Shown: positions 8,378 to 18,700 of the stretch, in pieces
How positions within the stretch are numbered: the first letter of the stretch is position 1
Layout of the letters: every line of letters begins with the position of its first letter
NCBI RefSeq assembly: GCF_900112255.1
Contig: NZ_FOLE01000008.1
Coordinates: forward strand, 1-64,000
Source: Flexibacter flexilis DSM 6793
GTDB taxonomy: Bacteria; Bacteroidota; Bacteroidia; Cytophagales; Flexibacteraceae
Direction: 5' to 3'
Length of the DNA: 64,000 bases
Translations under genes and position numbers: made by a program
The notes under the pieces: generated by a model
Told to the model about the DNA's origin: nothing
Databases searched by the model: none
Seen by the model: the letters and a program-made list of their open reading frames with translations, nothing else

Positions 8378-10537
8378 ATGAAAAAACTGTTCTCAACCCT
8401 GCTTTTTTGCTGGGCGGCTCTTTGCGCCCAAAATGTTGCTGCTCAGTATGTAACCATTCCTGATGCCAATTTCAGGAATGCGCTAAAAGTGAAATATCCG
8501 ACTTGTTTTAATGCTGATTCGCAGTTAGATACTACTTGCGCTCTTATTCTAACAGATACATTACTGAACGTGTCGGTTAAAAACATCGCTAATTTGGAAG
8601 GTGTGCGTTATTTCAAGAACCTAAAAGAGCTAAACTGTTATGGCAATTTGCTTACAAGTTTACCGCCATTACCAGATAGTTTAAAAACCTTAATTTGTTA
8701 TACCAATGCGCTTACAAGCCTGACGACATTGCCGAGTACACTTACGTATTTGCATTATGCCAACAACATGGTAGATAGCTTGCCCGCCTTACCCGCAGGT
8801 CTTGAGTATTTGAATTGTTCTAATAACTCCATGAACAGCCTTACAGAACTGCCGCCGATGCTTAAACATTTGTATTGTTCTGATAATTCGCTTCCGAGTT
8901 TGCCTGCCGTGCTACCAAGTAGTTTAAATACCTTGTATTTCCCTAATAACTTGGTAGAAAACTTACCCGTTCTGCCCAGCCAATTAAAGATTTTACATTG
9001 TGCCAATAATCTGTTGCAGGAGTTACAAAACTTTCCTGCTAGTTTATCGGCCTTATACTGCCATGGCAACCCGATATACTGTCTGCCTTTTTTGCCAAGC
9101 GGAATGCAAGTCATATCTTTATCTAATACCAATATTACTTGTATCCCCAACAAGCCAGTCAATATGCCATCAAGTTTTCCGATATGTAATCCTATTAATA
9201 ACATAGCGCAGTGTATGACGTTCCCTATGTTTTCGGGCTATGTTTTTTATGATGCAAATGGCAATGGAATAAAAGATTCCTCAGAAATAGGAATGGCTAA
9301 TATTGCCGTTAAAATATCGGCTAACAATAAGGTCTTTACAGATGCCAATGGTTTTTATTCGATTACCGTTCCTGATACAGGTTATTTTGTAGCTACGGTG
9401 GTTACGCCGCAATATTTTATTGTCCAAGATTCTGCTATTACGGCCCATTTTACTGCTTTCGGACAAATAAGTGCAACGGATTTTGCATTAACAACGTCTA
9501 ATCCGTTTCGCGATTTATCTACACATTTGGAGAGTTATCAGAGAGCTCGCCCCGGTTTTATGCTAAATTTCAAATTAACATATCGCAATCAGGGAACTGT
9601 TCCAACTAACGCCGTAGCCAAATTTGTAAAACCATTTTTATATACAACGGCAATCGTTTCTGAACCAAATTATACAGTAAGTGGAGATACACTTATTTGG
9701 AATTTAGGAACATTAGGTATCGGCGAAATTAAAAGCATTGTTGTTCATGGTACGGTATCAACGGCTGCCGTATTGGGTTCTGTGCTTTCGTTCCAATCTT
9801 TATTGAATAACAATGATACTTTGGATTATAACTTGGCCGACAACGTCAGTACAATAAATCTTACGGTACAAGGTTCTTTAGACCCCAACGACAAACAAGC
9901 CCGTCCAGCAATTAGCCCTGCGCAAATCGCTGCTGGCGAGTATATTGACTATACGATTCGTTTCCAAAATACAGGTACAGACACTGCTTTTACAGTGGTG
10001 ATTGCCGATACTTTGGAAAGTAATTTGCAAGCTAATACATTGGAAATGCTTGCTTCTTCGCATAATGTTCGTACCAGCGTAAAAGGCAATATCGTGTATT
10101 TTGAGCATTTGAACATCTTGCTACCCGACAGCAACGTAAACGAAAAAGCAAGTCACGGTTTTGTGAGTTTCCGCATCAAGCCGCAAACGAACTTGGCTTT
10201 GGGTGCTACGGTTTCTAACAAAGCAGCGATTTATTTTGATTATAACGCACCAGTAATTACTAATACCGCCATTACAAAGGTTCAAAATCCAACAGGTATT
10301 TTTGATAAAATCAATAAAACAGTATCTGTTTATCCAAACCCAGTGAACAAAGGCGTGTTGTACGTTCCGAACATGGCGGGAGCTTCGGCTACGCTTACCA
10401 GTCTTGAAGGTAAAGAATTACGCAACTGGTCAGCTATCGGCGAAAGCGTATCGTTGGAAGGCATTGCGCAAGGCATGTACTTGTTGAAAGTAACACAAAA
10501 AGGCGAAACACGCACCGCCAAAGTAATGGTGAAGTAG
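8378..10537 (+). CDS. LRR surface protein with T9SS type-A sorting domain (719 aa)
   Basis: Same architecture as the other three LRR proteins here. It has a signal peptide (1-22, NVAAQ), the YVTIPDANFRNALKVKYPTCF module and about nine 20-21-residue LRRs (roughly 80-255), more diverged than in the 810- and 771-residue paralogs. A SdrD-B-like segment (FYDANGNGIKDSSEIG), a DUF11-like domain, the DPNDKQARPAISPAQIAAG domain and a C-terminal T9SS sorting domain (SVYPNPVNKG to AKVMVK) follow. Surface location through T9SS is expected; the binding partner is unknown. The last 56 bases are identical to those of the gene ending at 13016, while the LRR parts differ strongly. That suggests gene conversion or selection on the shared C-terminal half. 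Confidence 0.9.
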   Translation: MKKLFSTLLFCWAALCAQNVAAQYVTIPDANFRNALKVKYPTCFNADSQLDTTCALILTDTLLNVSVKNIANLEGVRYFKNLKELNCYGNLLTSLPPLPDSLKTLICYTNALTSLTTLPSTLTYLHYANNMVDSLPALPAGLEYLNCSNNSMNSLTELPPMLKHLYCSDNSLPSLPAVLPSSLNTLYFPNNLVENLPVLPSQLKILHCANNLLQELQNFPASLSALYCHGNPIYCLPFLPSGMQVISLSNTNITCIPNKPVNMPSSFPICNPINNIAQCMTFPMFSGYVFYDANGNGIKDSSEIGMANIAVKISANNKVFTDANGFYSITVPDTGYFVATVVTPQYFIVQDSAITAHFTAFGQISATDFALTTSNPFRDLSTHLESYQRARPGFMLNFKLTYRNQGTVPTNAVAKFVKPFLYTTAIVSEPNYTVSGDTLIWNLGTLGIGEIKSIVVHGTVSTAAVLGSVLSFQSLLNNNDTLDYNLADNVSTINLTVQGSLDPNDKQARPAISPAQIAAGEYIDYTIRFQNTGTDTAFTVVIADTLESNLQANTLEMLASSHNVRTSVKGNIVYFEHLNILLPDSNVNEKASHGFVSFRIKPQTNLALGATVSNKAAIYFDYNAPVITNTAITKVQNPTGIFDKINKTVSVYPNPVNKGVLYVPNMAGASATLTSLEGKELRNWSAIGESVSLEGIAQGMYLLKVTQKGETRTAKVMVK

Positions 10538-10586
10538 TTTTTTGCTTGATTTTAACTTTCCTAAGTCCATATAATTATAAATATAG

Positions 10587-10630
10587 GCTTTATTTTTTAT
10601 TTTCTTGAAATAAAGCTTGTTTTTTGTATT
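10587..10630 (+). terminator. Terminator between the two plus-strand LRR genes
   Basis: GCTTTATTT (10587-10595) pairs with AAATAAAGC (10608-10616), followed by TTGTTTTTTG. The two LRR genes are therefore probably separate transcripts. Confidence 0.55.
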
Positions 10631-10700
10631 TGAATATGCTATTATTGTAATATAATTTTATTTTATCATTATTCATTTACTAATTAAACTTTAACATTTT

Positions 10701-13016
10701 ATGAAAAAATTAATCGCAACCATGTCTTTGCTTTTGGCAGGACTTTTTGTGCAGCCAGAGGTGCAAGCACAAAATTACGTTGATATTCCTGATGCTAATT
10801 TCAGGACTAAACTAATGTCGCTTTATCCGAGTTGTTTTAATACTTCGGAGCAGTTGGATACACTCTGTGCACAAAATTCGACGAATAATTTTATGGATTT
10901 GTCCCATAATTTTATTGTTAACCTAGAAGGAATCCAGTATTTTAAACAATTAAAATACTTGTATTGCAATAGTAATCAGCTCACAAGTTTACCTGCATTG
11001 CCAAGTGGTTTGCAAACTTTAAACTGTGGTTCTAATCAGCTCACAAGTTTACCAAGTATCCCGAATACAGTAACATACTTGAATATTAGTGATAACCAAC
11101 TAACAACTTTGCCAACTTTGTCTAGTGGTTTGGGAGCATTAGACTGTTCTAATAATCAATTGACAAGTTTGCCTACTTTGCCATCATCTCTAACTATGCT
11201 TGCTTGTAATAATAATCAGCTTACAAGTTTGCCTATGTTGCCAAGTACATTGCATTATCTAACTTGTCAGAATAATCAACTCACGAGTTTGCCTACACTG
11301 CCCAGTGGGCTTAATTATCTTAATTGTTCTTATAATCAACTCACGAACTTGCCAACATTGCTAAATAGCCTATATTATTTATACTGCAATAACAATCAAT
11401 TGACGAACTTGCCTACACTTCCTTCTAATTTAGCTGAGTTATATTGCAACGATAATCAATTGACTAGTTTGCCAATACTTTCCAATAGCCTTGGTTTTTT
11501 AATATGTCATAACAATCCATTGAGTTGTTTGCCTTTATTACCACCCTACTTATGGCAGATCTCCGTAACTAACACGAATATTTCTTGTATTCCCAACAGT
11601 ACGCCGATTTTGGTTGCCACCATCAATGGCGACTCTCTTAACACTACACCATTACCTCCGATTTGCAATCCAACCAATAACAGTGAACAATGTAATGTGT
11701 ATCCTAAATTTTTTGGATATATATATGAAGATTCTGATGCTGATGGAGTGAAAGACGCTTCTGAAATAGGTATTGCTCATATAAAAGTTACCACTAGTAA
11801 TGGTATTAGCGTGTTTTCGGATAATAGTGGTTACTATGAAATAGCAGTGCCTGATACTGGCATATTTACAGCCTCCGTTCCTACGGCACCATTGTATTTT
11901 ACATTTACTCCTACCTCGCAAACGGTTCATTTTGCTGCTTTCGGGCAAGTTAATATGACGAATTTCGGACTGATTACCAATGCATTAGTCTATGATTTAA
12001 AAGTTAATTTAACAAATTCGCGCAATGCTCGCCCTGGTTTTGGGTTAGATGTTATGATAGATTATATGAACCAAGGTACACTAGTGTCCAATGGTGTAGT
12101 GAAGTTTTTAAAACCTGCCTTATATACCATAGATTCGACTTCTGTTGAAGGCTATATAGTAAGTAACGATACACTCATTTGGAATGTAGGAAATTTGCCT
12201 CTTGGTTTTAGGAGTGAAATTACCGTATATGGAAAGGTTTCTACTGCCGCTGTTTTAGGAAGTAGTATGCCATTCTGGGCTGGTATTCAAGGCAATGGCA
12301 CAGAAGAAACTCCCGCGAATAATACCCAAATGTTGAACCTTATGATTACAGGCTCTTATGACCCTAACGACAAACAAGCCCGCTCAGAAATTAGCCCTGC
12401 ACAAATCGCTGCTGGTGAGTATATCGACTATACCATTCGTTTCCAAAACACAGGTACAGACACGGCTTTCACCGTCGTAATTGCCGATACTTTGGAAAGT
12501 AATTTGCAAGCCAATACACTTGAAATGCTTGCTTCTTCGCACAATGTTCGTACAAGCGTTAAAAATAACATTGTGTATTTTGAGCATTTGAACATACAGT
12601 TACCAGACAGCAACGTAAACGAAAAAGCAAGTCATGGTTTCGTGAGCTTCCGCATCAAACCGCAAGCAAACTTGGCTTTGGGCACGAACATTTCTAACAA
12701 AGCGGCGATTTACTTCGATTATAATGCGCCAGTGATTACCAACACCGCCGTTACGAAAGTACAAAACCCAACAGGTATTTTTGATAAAATCAATAAGACA
12801 TTGGCAACATATCCAAACCCAGTGGACAAAGGCGTATTATATGTTCCGAACATGATTGGTGCATCTGCTACGCTTACAAGTCTTGAAGGCAAAGAGTTGC
12901 GCAACTGGTCGGCCATCGGCGAAAGTGTTTCATTGGAAGGCATCGCACAAGGAATGTACTTGTTGAAAGTAACACAAAAAGGCGAAACACGCACCGCCAA
13001 AGTAATGGTGAAGTAG
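10701..13016 (+). CDS. LRR surface protein with T9SS type-A sorting domain (771 aa)
   Basis: The closest paralog of the 810-residue protein at 2156-4588. It has a signal peptide (about 1-24, EVQAQ), the YVDIPDANFRTKLMSLYPSCF module and about ten regular 20-residue repeats (NQLTSLPTLPSGLNYLNC type). A capping stretch ISCIPNSTP, a SdrD-B-like segment (YEDSDADGVKDASEIG), a DUF11-like domain, the DPNDKQARSEISPAQIAAG domain and the T9SS tail (ATYPNPVDKG to AKVMVK) follow. Between it and 2156-4588 whole blocks outside the LRRs are also shared (PPICNPTNNSEQCNVYPKF), so these two arose from the most recent duplication. They now sit in opposite orientation on either side of murQ-nuoK and the sigma operon. 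Confidence 0.92.
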   Translation: MKKLIATMSLLLAGLFVQPEVQAQNYVDIPDANFRTKLMSLYPSCFNTSEQLDTLCAQNSTNNFMDLSHNFIVNLEGIQYFKQLKYLYCNSNQLTSLPALPSGLQTLNCGSNQLTSLPSIPNTVTYLNISDNQLTTLPTLSSGLGALDCSNNQLTSLPTLPSSLTMLACNNNQLTSLPMLPSTLHYLTCQNNQLTSLPTLPSGLNYLNCSYNQLTNLPTLLNSLYYLYCNNNQLTNLPTLPSNLAELYCNDNQLTSLPILSNSLGFLICHNNPLSCLPLLPPYLWQISVTNTNISCIPNSTPILVATINGDSLNTTPLPPICNPTNNSEQCNVYPKFFGYIYEDSDADGVKDASEIGIAHIKVTTSNGISVFSDNSGYYEIAVPDTGIFTASVPTAPLYFTFTPTSQTVHFAAFGQVNMTNFGLITNALVYDLKVNLTNSRNARPGFGLDVMIDYMNQGTLVSNGVVKFLKPALYTIDSTSVEGYIVSNDTLIWNVGNLPLGFRSEITVYGKVSTAAVLGSSMPFWAGIQGNGTEETPANNTQMLNLMITGSYDPNDKQARSEISPAQIAAGEYIDYTIRFQNTGTDTAFTVVIADTLESNLQANTLEMLASSHNVRTSVKNNIVYFEHLNIQLPDSNVNEKASHGFVSFRIKPQANLALGTNISNKAAIYFDYNAPVITNTAVTKVQNPTGIFDKINKTLATYPNPVDKGVLYVPNMIGASATLTSLEGKELRNWSAIGESVSLEGIAQGMYLLKVTQKGETRTAKVMVK

Positions 13017-13043
13017 TGTTTTGATTATTTGTAATATTTGTAT

Positions 13044-13077
13044 AAAGCGGCACTGTTCAATACAGGCCGCTTTTTTG
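13044..13077 (+). terminator. Terminator of the fourth LRR gene
   Basis: AAAGCGGC (13044-13051) pairs with GCCGCTTT (13066-13073), followed by a T run. Confidence 0.8.
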
Positions 13078-13197
13078 TTTTTTATATAATATTACGATTG
13101 TTTGTTTTGTTTTTTTGTAGGCAAAATAGTGTTATTATATGTTCTACTCAAAACAATCACAATGCAAGTTTATCTTGTATTTGTCTTAAATAGTGTG

Positions 13198-13228
13198 TTT
13201 GGTTTTCTAACTATATCCCATAACTTTG
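13198..13228 (+). promoter_or_regulatory. Housekeeping promoter of the two-component operon
   Basis: TTTG (13198-13201), 19 bases, then TAACTTTG (13221-13228): an excellent match to the Bacteroidota -33/-7 consensus. The start codon of the regulator is 33 bp downstream. Confidence 0.7.
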
Positions 13229-13261
13229 TTAGAAACGTATTAAACCAAAGCCAGACTATAT

Positions 13262-14605
13262 ATGAAAATTTTTATAGTAGAAGACGATACTTGGTACGGG
13301 CAAATGCTACTGTATCATTTAGGGCAAAATCCTGATTACGAATTATCTTTATTCGAGAAGGCTGGCGATTTGCTCAAAGCCTTACACAAACACCCAGATC
13401 TTATTTGCATGGATTTTGGCTTGCCCGATATGGACGGCGAGCAATTGCTCCGAGAAATCAAGACCAGAGCCGCGCACGTGCCTGTGATTGTCATTAGCGC
13501 ACAAGAGGAAATCGGGGTGGCCGTAAACTTGCTCAAGCAAGGAGCAAAAGACTACATAATCAAAGATGAATATGCGAAAGATGTACTTTGGAAATCTGTA
13601 ATTTATCTCCGCGAAAATCTTGCCCTACGGCAAGAAGTGGAGGTTTTGCGCGAAGAGCTCAGTGCCAAATATGACTTTACCAAAACGATTATTGGCCAAA
13701 GTGAAGCCATTCAGCGCACTTTTGGTTTGTTGCGAAAAGCCATCCAATCCAGTATTAATGTGTCGCTGACTGGTGAAACGGGAACGGGCAAGGAGGTTTA
13801 TGCCAAAGCCATTCATTTCAACGGAGACCGTCGCAAAAAACCTTTTGTAGCCGTGAACATGGCCGCCATTCCCAAAGAATTGGCGGAAAGTGAGCTTTTT
13901 GGCTACGAAAAAGGCGCGTTTACGGGAGCCATGAACGCCAAAGCGGGCAAGTTTGAGGAAGCAGACGGCGGTACACTTTTTTTGGACGAAATAGGCGAAA
14001 TGGACCTGAACCTGCAAAGCAAACTATTGCGCGTGTTGCAAGAACGCGAAGTAGTGAGAATCGGAGGAAGCAAGCCCAAGAAAATAGACATACGACTCAT
14101 TACGGCCACACACAAAAACTTGGCTGACGAAGTCAAAAAAGGGAATTTCCGCGAGGATTTATTTTTTCGCTTAGTGGGTTTGCCCATTGAGTTGCCACCT
14201 TTGCGCAACCGCCAAAATGATGTGCTATTGCTGGCTAAACATTTTATGGACGAATACACGAGCCAAAATAAACAAAAGCCGCTCAAACTCTCGGATACGG
14301 CCAAAACCAAACTCAAAAAACATCTTTGGGGTGGCAATGTACGTGAATTAAAAGCGGTCATGGACTTGGCCTGCGTTATGTGCGATAACGGCGAAATCAC
14401 CGCCGAGGATATTACTTTTTATGAATTAGGAGGTACGAAGCCTTACTCTGAATCCGAAAAAACCCTCAGGGATTACGAATTAGAAATTATCCAATCCTAT
14501 TTGGACAGATACGAAGGCAATGCGCTTTTGGTAGCCGAAAAATTAGACATTGGAAAGTCAAAAATTTATAATTTAATCAGTGCAGGAGAGTTAAAAAACA
14601 AATAA
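13262..14605 (+). CDS. Sigma-54-dependent response regulator (NtrC family)
   Basis: A 447-residue bacterial enhancer-binding protein. The receiver domain occupies about 1-120, with D51 in MDFGLPDMDG as phospho-acceptor. The AAA+ domain occupies about 140-375, with Walker A GETGTGKE (171-178), the sigma-54-contacting GAFTGA loop (218-223) and Walker B GGTLFLDEIGE. A C-terminal Fis-type helix-turn-helix contains LLVAEKLDIGKSKIYNLI. When phosphorylated it should bind upstream sites and drive open-complex formation by RNA polymerase with RpoN. It is the first gene of an operon with a FIST protein (1 base gap) and a hybrid kinase. Four candidate sigma-54 promoters with a shared upstream palindrome lie between 19.3 and 37.6 kb and are its probable targets. 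Confidence 0.95.
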   Translation: MKIFIVEDDTWYGQMLLYHLGQNPDYELSLFEKAGDLLKALHKHPDLICMDFGLPDMDGEQLLREIKTRAAHVPVIVISAQEEIGVAVNLLKQGAKDYIIKDEYAKDVLWKSVIYLRENLALRQEVEVLREELSAKYDFTKTIIGQSEAIQRTFGLLRKAIQSSINVSLTGETGTGKEVYAKAIHFNGDRRKKPFVAVNMAAIPKELAESELFGYEKGAFTGAMNAKAGKFEEADGGTLFLDEIGEMDLNLQSKLLRVLQEREVVRIGGSKPKKIDIRLITATHKNLADEVKKGNFREDLFFRLVGLPIELPPLRNRQNDVLLLAKHFMDEYTSQNKQKPLKLSDTAKTKLKKHLWGGNVRELKAVMDLACVMCDNGEITAEDITFYELGGTKPYSESEKTLRDYELEIIQSYLDRYEGNALLVAEKLDIGKSKIYNLISAGELKNK

Positions 14606-14606
14606 A

Positions 14607-15710
14607 ATGAATAAGGGAATCTATTGCCAAACCGAAAGGGAGCTAGTAGAGATTGCCCAACAATTGGCAAACACACACACATACAACTCCTATTTACTTT
14701 TTATTGCAGACAGTACCAGACTAAGCCCTGACACTGCTCAGCTTTTATACAAAATCCTCGAAAAGCCACTTTTGGGCGGAATTTACCCCGAACTCATTGC
14801 GGCCAGCCGTCGCCAACAAACGGGCTTTTTACTTATTCCTTTGCCGATGGTGTTTGAGGTTACGTTACTGGACTTATCGAAAAATATGGCGGTCATTATC
14901 CAGCAATTAGAGACTTTGGGGCAATTGTTTTCGGTCAAATCTGTATTCTGCTTCGTTGATTTTTTATCACAGAATAAAGATACACTAATTCAGGAGGTGT
15001 ATAATACCTTCGGGCATGGTGTCAATTATCTGGGAGCAGGAGCGGGCGCGTTGGATTTTAAGCCACTGGACAGCATTTTGTACAACGGAATTTTTTATGG
15101 CAATACGGCTTTGGTGGCTGTTTGCGGGTCGGACATACAAGTGGGGGTGGCGCACGGTTGGTCTCCGATTAGCGAACCCATCAAAGTAACGGAGGTGGAC
15201 GGTAACATTGTTAAATCCCTAAACTGGCAACCTGCTTTTGAGGTGTATCAAAAAGAAATTTTTGCGCATTCGGGCAAACAGATTACCGAAGCTACTTTTT
15301 TTGAAATAGCCAAATCCTATCCGTTGGGGTTGGTGCGTATGGATGCAGAAATGGTGATTCGCGACCCTTACGCTTCCCTAAATGGTCATTTGCACATCAT
15401 TGACCACGTGCCGCAAGGCGACTACGTGCGCATTATGCACGGAAACCCACATTCGTTGTTGGCTGGGGCAGAACACGCCATTTCCTTGCTCAACAACGGG
15501 GAAAAAGAAAATACGCTCAAATTCTGTGTGGACTGCATTTCACGTGTGCTTTACATGGACGCTGATTTTGTAAAAGAATTAAATATTTTGGGTCAGAATG
15601 GCCTGTTTGATGGCGTGTTGAGTTTGGGGGAAATTGCCAATGCTGGTGAATCGGCACTGGAATTATACAATAAAACCGTCGTAATATCACAATGGAACGT
15701 AACAAAATAG
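14607..15710 (+). CDS. FIST-domain sensory protein
   Basis: A 367-residue cytoplasmic protein with FIST N and FIST C domains. It contains NYLGAGAGALDFKPLDSILYN, VAVCGSDIQVGVAHGWSP and, in the C-terminal part, GNIVKSLNWQPAFEVYQKEI and DYVRIMHGNP, all characteristic of the family. FIST domains are thought to bind small ligands such as amino acids and usually accompany signalling proteins. It has no catalytic output domain. It starts 1 base after the regulator gene and overlaps the kinase gene by 19 bases, so it probably supplies input to that kinase. Confidence 0.88.
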   Translation: MNKGIYCQTERELVEIAQQLANTHTYNSYLLFIADSTRLSPDTAQLLYKILEKPLLGGIYPELIAASRRQQTGFLLIPLPMVFEVTLLDLSKNMAVIIQQLETLGQLFSVKSVFCFVDFLSQNKDTLIQEVYNTFGHGVNYLGAGAGALDFKPLDSILYNGIFYGNTALVAVCGSDIQVGVAHGWSPISEPIKVTEVDGNIVKSLNWQPAFEVYQKEIFAHSGKQITEATFFEIAKSYPLGLVRMDAEMVIRDPYASLNGHLHIIDHVPQGDYVRIMHGNPHSLLAGAEHAISLLNNGEKENTLKFCVDCISRVLYMDADFVKELNILGQNGLFDGVLSLGEIANAGESALELYNKTVVISQWNVTK

Positions 15711-18700
15711 ACATACAAGTGTTGTTCGAACTGACTTTGCAGCAAATGCAAGGGTCTAATATTGAGCAAATTATACAAAACGCACTGCCGCTCTACCTCA
15801 AAAAACTCAATTGTATTATGGCGGGCGTGTGTCATGAAGGGCAACTGCGTTTTGTGTTGCCAAGAGTGGTGCAGAGCAACGAAACGGAACGCAATCGGCT
15901 CATGCAACTGCAACCCGAAATCATGGCCGATACGCAGCCGTTTTTTAGTAAGTTAATTGATGGTCGCTATTATTTTGTATATAAACTCTATACGTTTGGC
16001 CATTTGATTTTGGTCAGAAATACGCCTTTTTCGGATTCTATCGAAAAAGAACTCGGCAAAGTAATAGACCAATTGGGTAGATTATTAACGCAAGCCAATG
16101 AGGAAAAGCAACTGAAATTGTTACAAAACCTCGTGAATAACAGTTCCGATGCGTTCCAGATAAGCAAAGAAGACGGGCAATTGTATTACATCAATAATGT
16201 AGCCGAAAAAAGACTCGGTATTCCAAGAGATAAAATCACGGAACATAATGTAAAGGATTTTGAAAAGCTGTTCGAAGATCCGCAGCAATGGTATTTGCAC
16301 GTGCAGGATTTGAAAGAAAATGGAAAGCAAATACTTGAAGGACAGAATATTAATCAAGAAACAGGGGAATATTTCCCTGTGGAAGTAACCGTAAATACGG
16401 TAGAAGTAGAAGGCCAAACCTTCGTCATTGCCAATTCCAGGGATATTTCCGAACGCAAAGAACAGGAAAAACAATTGCTGGAAACTAAACAACAGTTAGA
16501 AAGTATTCTCAATCATTTAGATGATATTATTTGGTCGGTGAGTATCCCCGACAACCAACTTATTTTCGTAACGCCATCGGTTGAAAAACTCTTTGGCTTT
16601 AGCGTGGAGCATTGGAAAGGAAATAGTGATTTGTGGACGGATATTATTTACGCAGACGACAAACGCATTATCCGAGATATTTACTATGATTTGGCGCATA
16701 ATGGTACTTACGATGTGCGCTATCGGATCGTAACGGGGGCTGGGCAAATAAAATGGGTACGCAATCGGGGCAAATTTGTATATAATGATGCGGGTGTAGC
16801 CATTCGGCTCGATGGCGTGATTATGGACAAAACCAAACTTTATACCGCCGAAAGCAGCTTGCAACAAGAGTTGCACTTGCAAGAAACGCTTACGGACATC
16901 GCTTCCACGTACATCAATCTTGATGTAAGTGAAATAGAAAATACGATCAATCAGTCGCTTAGAAAAATGGGGCAGTTCGTGGACGCAGACAGGGCCTACA
17001 TTTTTGATTATGATTTTGAGAAAAACACTACTTCCAACACGTATGAGTGGTGCAATGAGGGCATTGAGTCAGAAATCAATAATTTGCAAAACGTTCCGAT
17101 GGAATATTTCCCGCAATGGGTAGAGCAGCACCGCAAAGGCCTGCCGTTTTATATTCCAGATGTAAGCAAATTGATACACACGGGTGCGCATGGCCTGAAA
17201 GCGATTTTGCAGGCGCAAGGCATCAAGAGCCTTATGGCCATTCCGATGATAGACAAAGAAGAACTCATTGGTTTTGTGGGCTTTGACTCGGTGCGTATGT
17301 ACCATAATTATTCCGAAAAAGAAACCCGATTATTGACGCTTTTTGCCCAAATGCTTATCAATGTGCGTAGCCGTCAACGTTGGCAAAAGCAATTGATTTT
17401 GCAAGAAGAAAAATTCCGTAACATTATCGCCAACATGGATTTGGGCTTGTTGGAAATAGATAATAATGGAGGAATCGTATTTTTCAATCAAAGTTTTAGC
17501 TCCATGTTTGGCTATTCGCTCGACAAGCTGCAAGGCTTCAAACTGGTAGATGTGCTTTCCGATTCGGACAAAGAAATAATCATGCAACGCATAGAGCAGC
17601 GGCAAGCGGGCTTAACGGAAAGTTATGAATACAAAACCCGCAGCAAAGATGGCAGTGATTTGTGGCTGTTTATCAGTGGCGCACCCAACTACAACGACAA
17701 AGGTCAAGTAACAGGCAGCATCAGCATTTTCTTGGATATTACCGAACAAAAAGTATTAGAAGAGCAATTGGCGCAGGCCAAAAGTTTTGCGGAAGCCGCC
17801 GCCAAAGCCAAAGAATTGTTTTTGGCCAACATGAGCCACGAAATCCGCACGCCGCTCAATGTGATTATTGGCATGATTCGCCAACTCTCCAAAGAGCAAC
17901 TGAGTTTGCAACAATCTTTTTACGTGAAGCATTCCGAGACGGCAGCCAAACATTTGCTCACGATTCTGAACAATATTTTGGATATAGCCAAAATTGAGTC
18001 GGGGGAATTGCAAATTATTTCTAAAGAGTTTAGCCTGAGTGTGTTGGCTTATAATGTGCATAGCATTATGCACTCGCAAGTAAAAGAAAAAAATCTCAAA
18101 TTTAAGCTCAATGTAAGCCCTGATCTCAAACCCGCCTTGCTCGGCGACGAGACGCGTATCCGTCAGGTACTCATCAACTTGATAGGCAACGCCATCAAAT
18201 TTACGGATTTTGGGGCTATCTCCATCAACGTAAAAGTCTGGCAGACTACCGCCACACACCAGCGCGTAAGTGTGGAAGTAGAGGATTCGGGTATAGGTAT
18301 GTCGCAGGCGTTTTTGGGTAAAATATTTGATAAATTCTCGCAAGAACAAAACAATGCGAATCGCCGATATGAAGGTACGGGCTTAGGCTTGGCCATTTCC
18401 AATGATTTGGTGCGGCTCATGGGCGGCCAACTCACCGTGCAAAGCCAAAAGGGGCAAGGCTCAGTGTTTGGTTTTGAACTGGATTTGCCGATAGGCAACG
18501 AAAAAAATCTACTCACTGCCAGCACGCACATCCAAACGGGAGCGTTTAAGGGCAAAAAAGTATTGATGGCCGAAGACAACGAAATGAACCGATTTATTGC
18601 GCGGCAAAGCCTTGAATATTTGGGTTTTGAGATAATGGAAGCCGAAAATGGCCAAATGGCGGTGGATATTGTACGCGCCCAACGCTTCGATCTGATTCTG

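Noticed and set aside
13102-13335. Small open frame before and overlapping the NtrC-type regulator gene
   Set aside because: It overlaps the regulator's start by 74 bases and covers the clear promoter at 13198-13228; the sequence is low-complexity and hydrophobic with no family resemblance.
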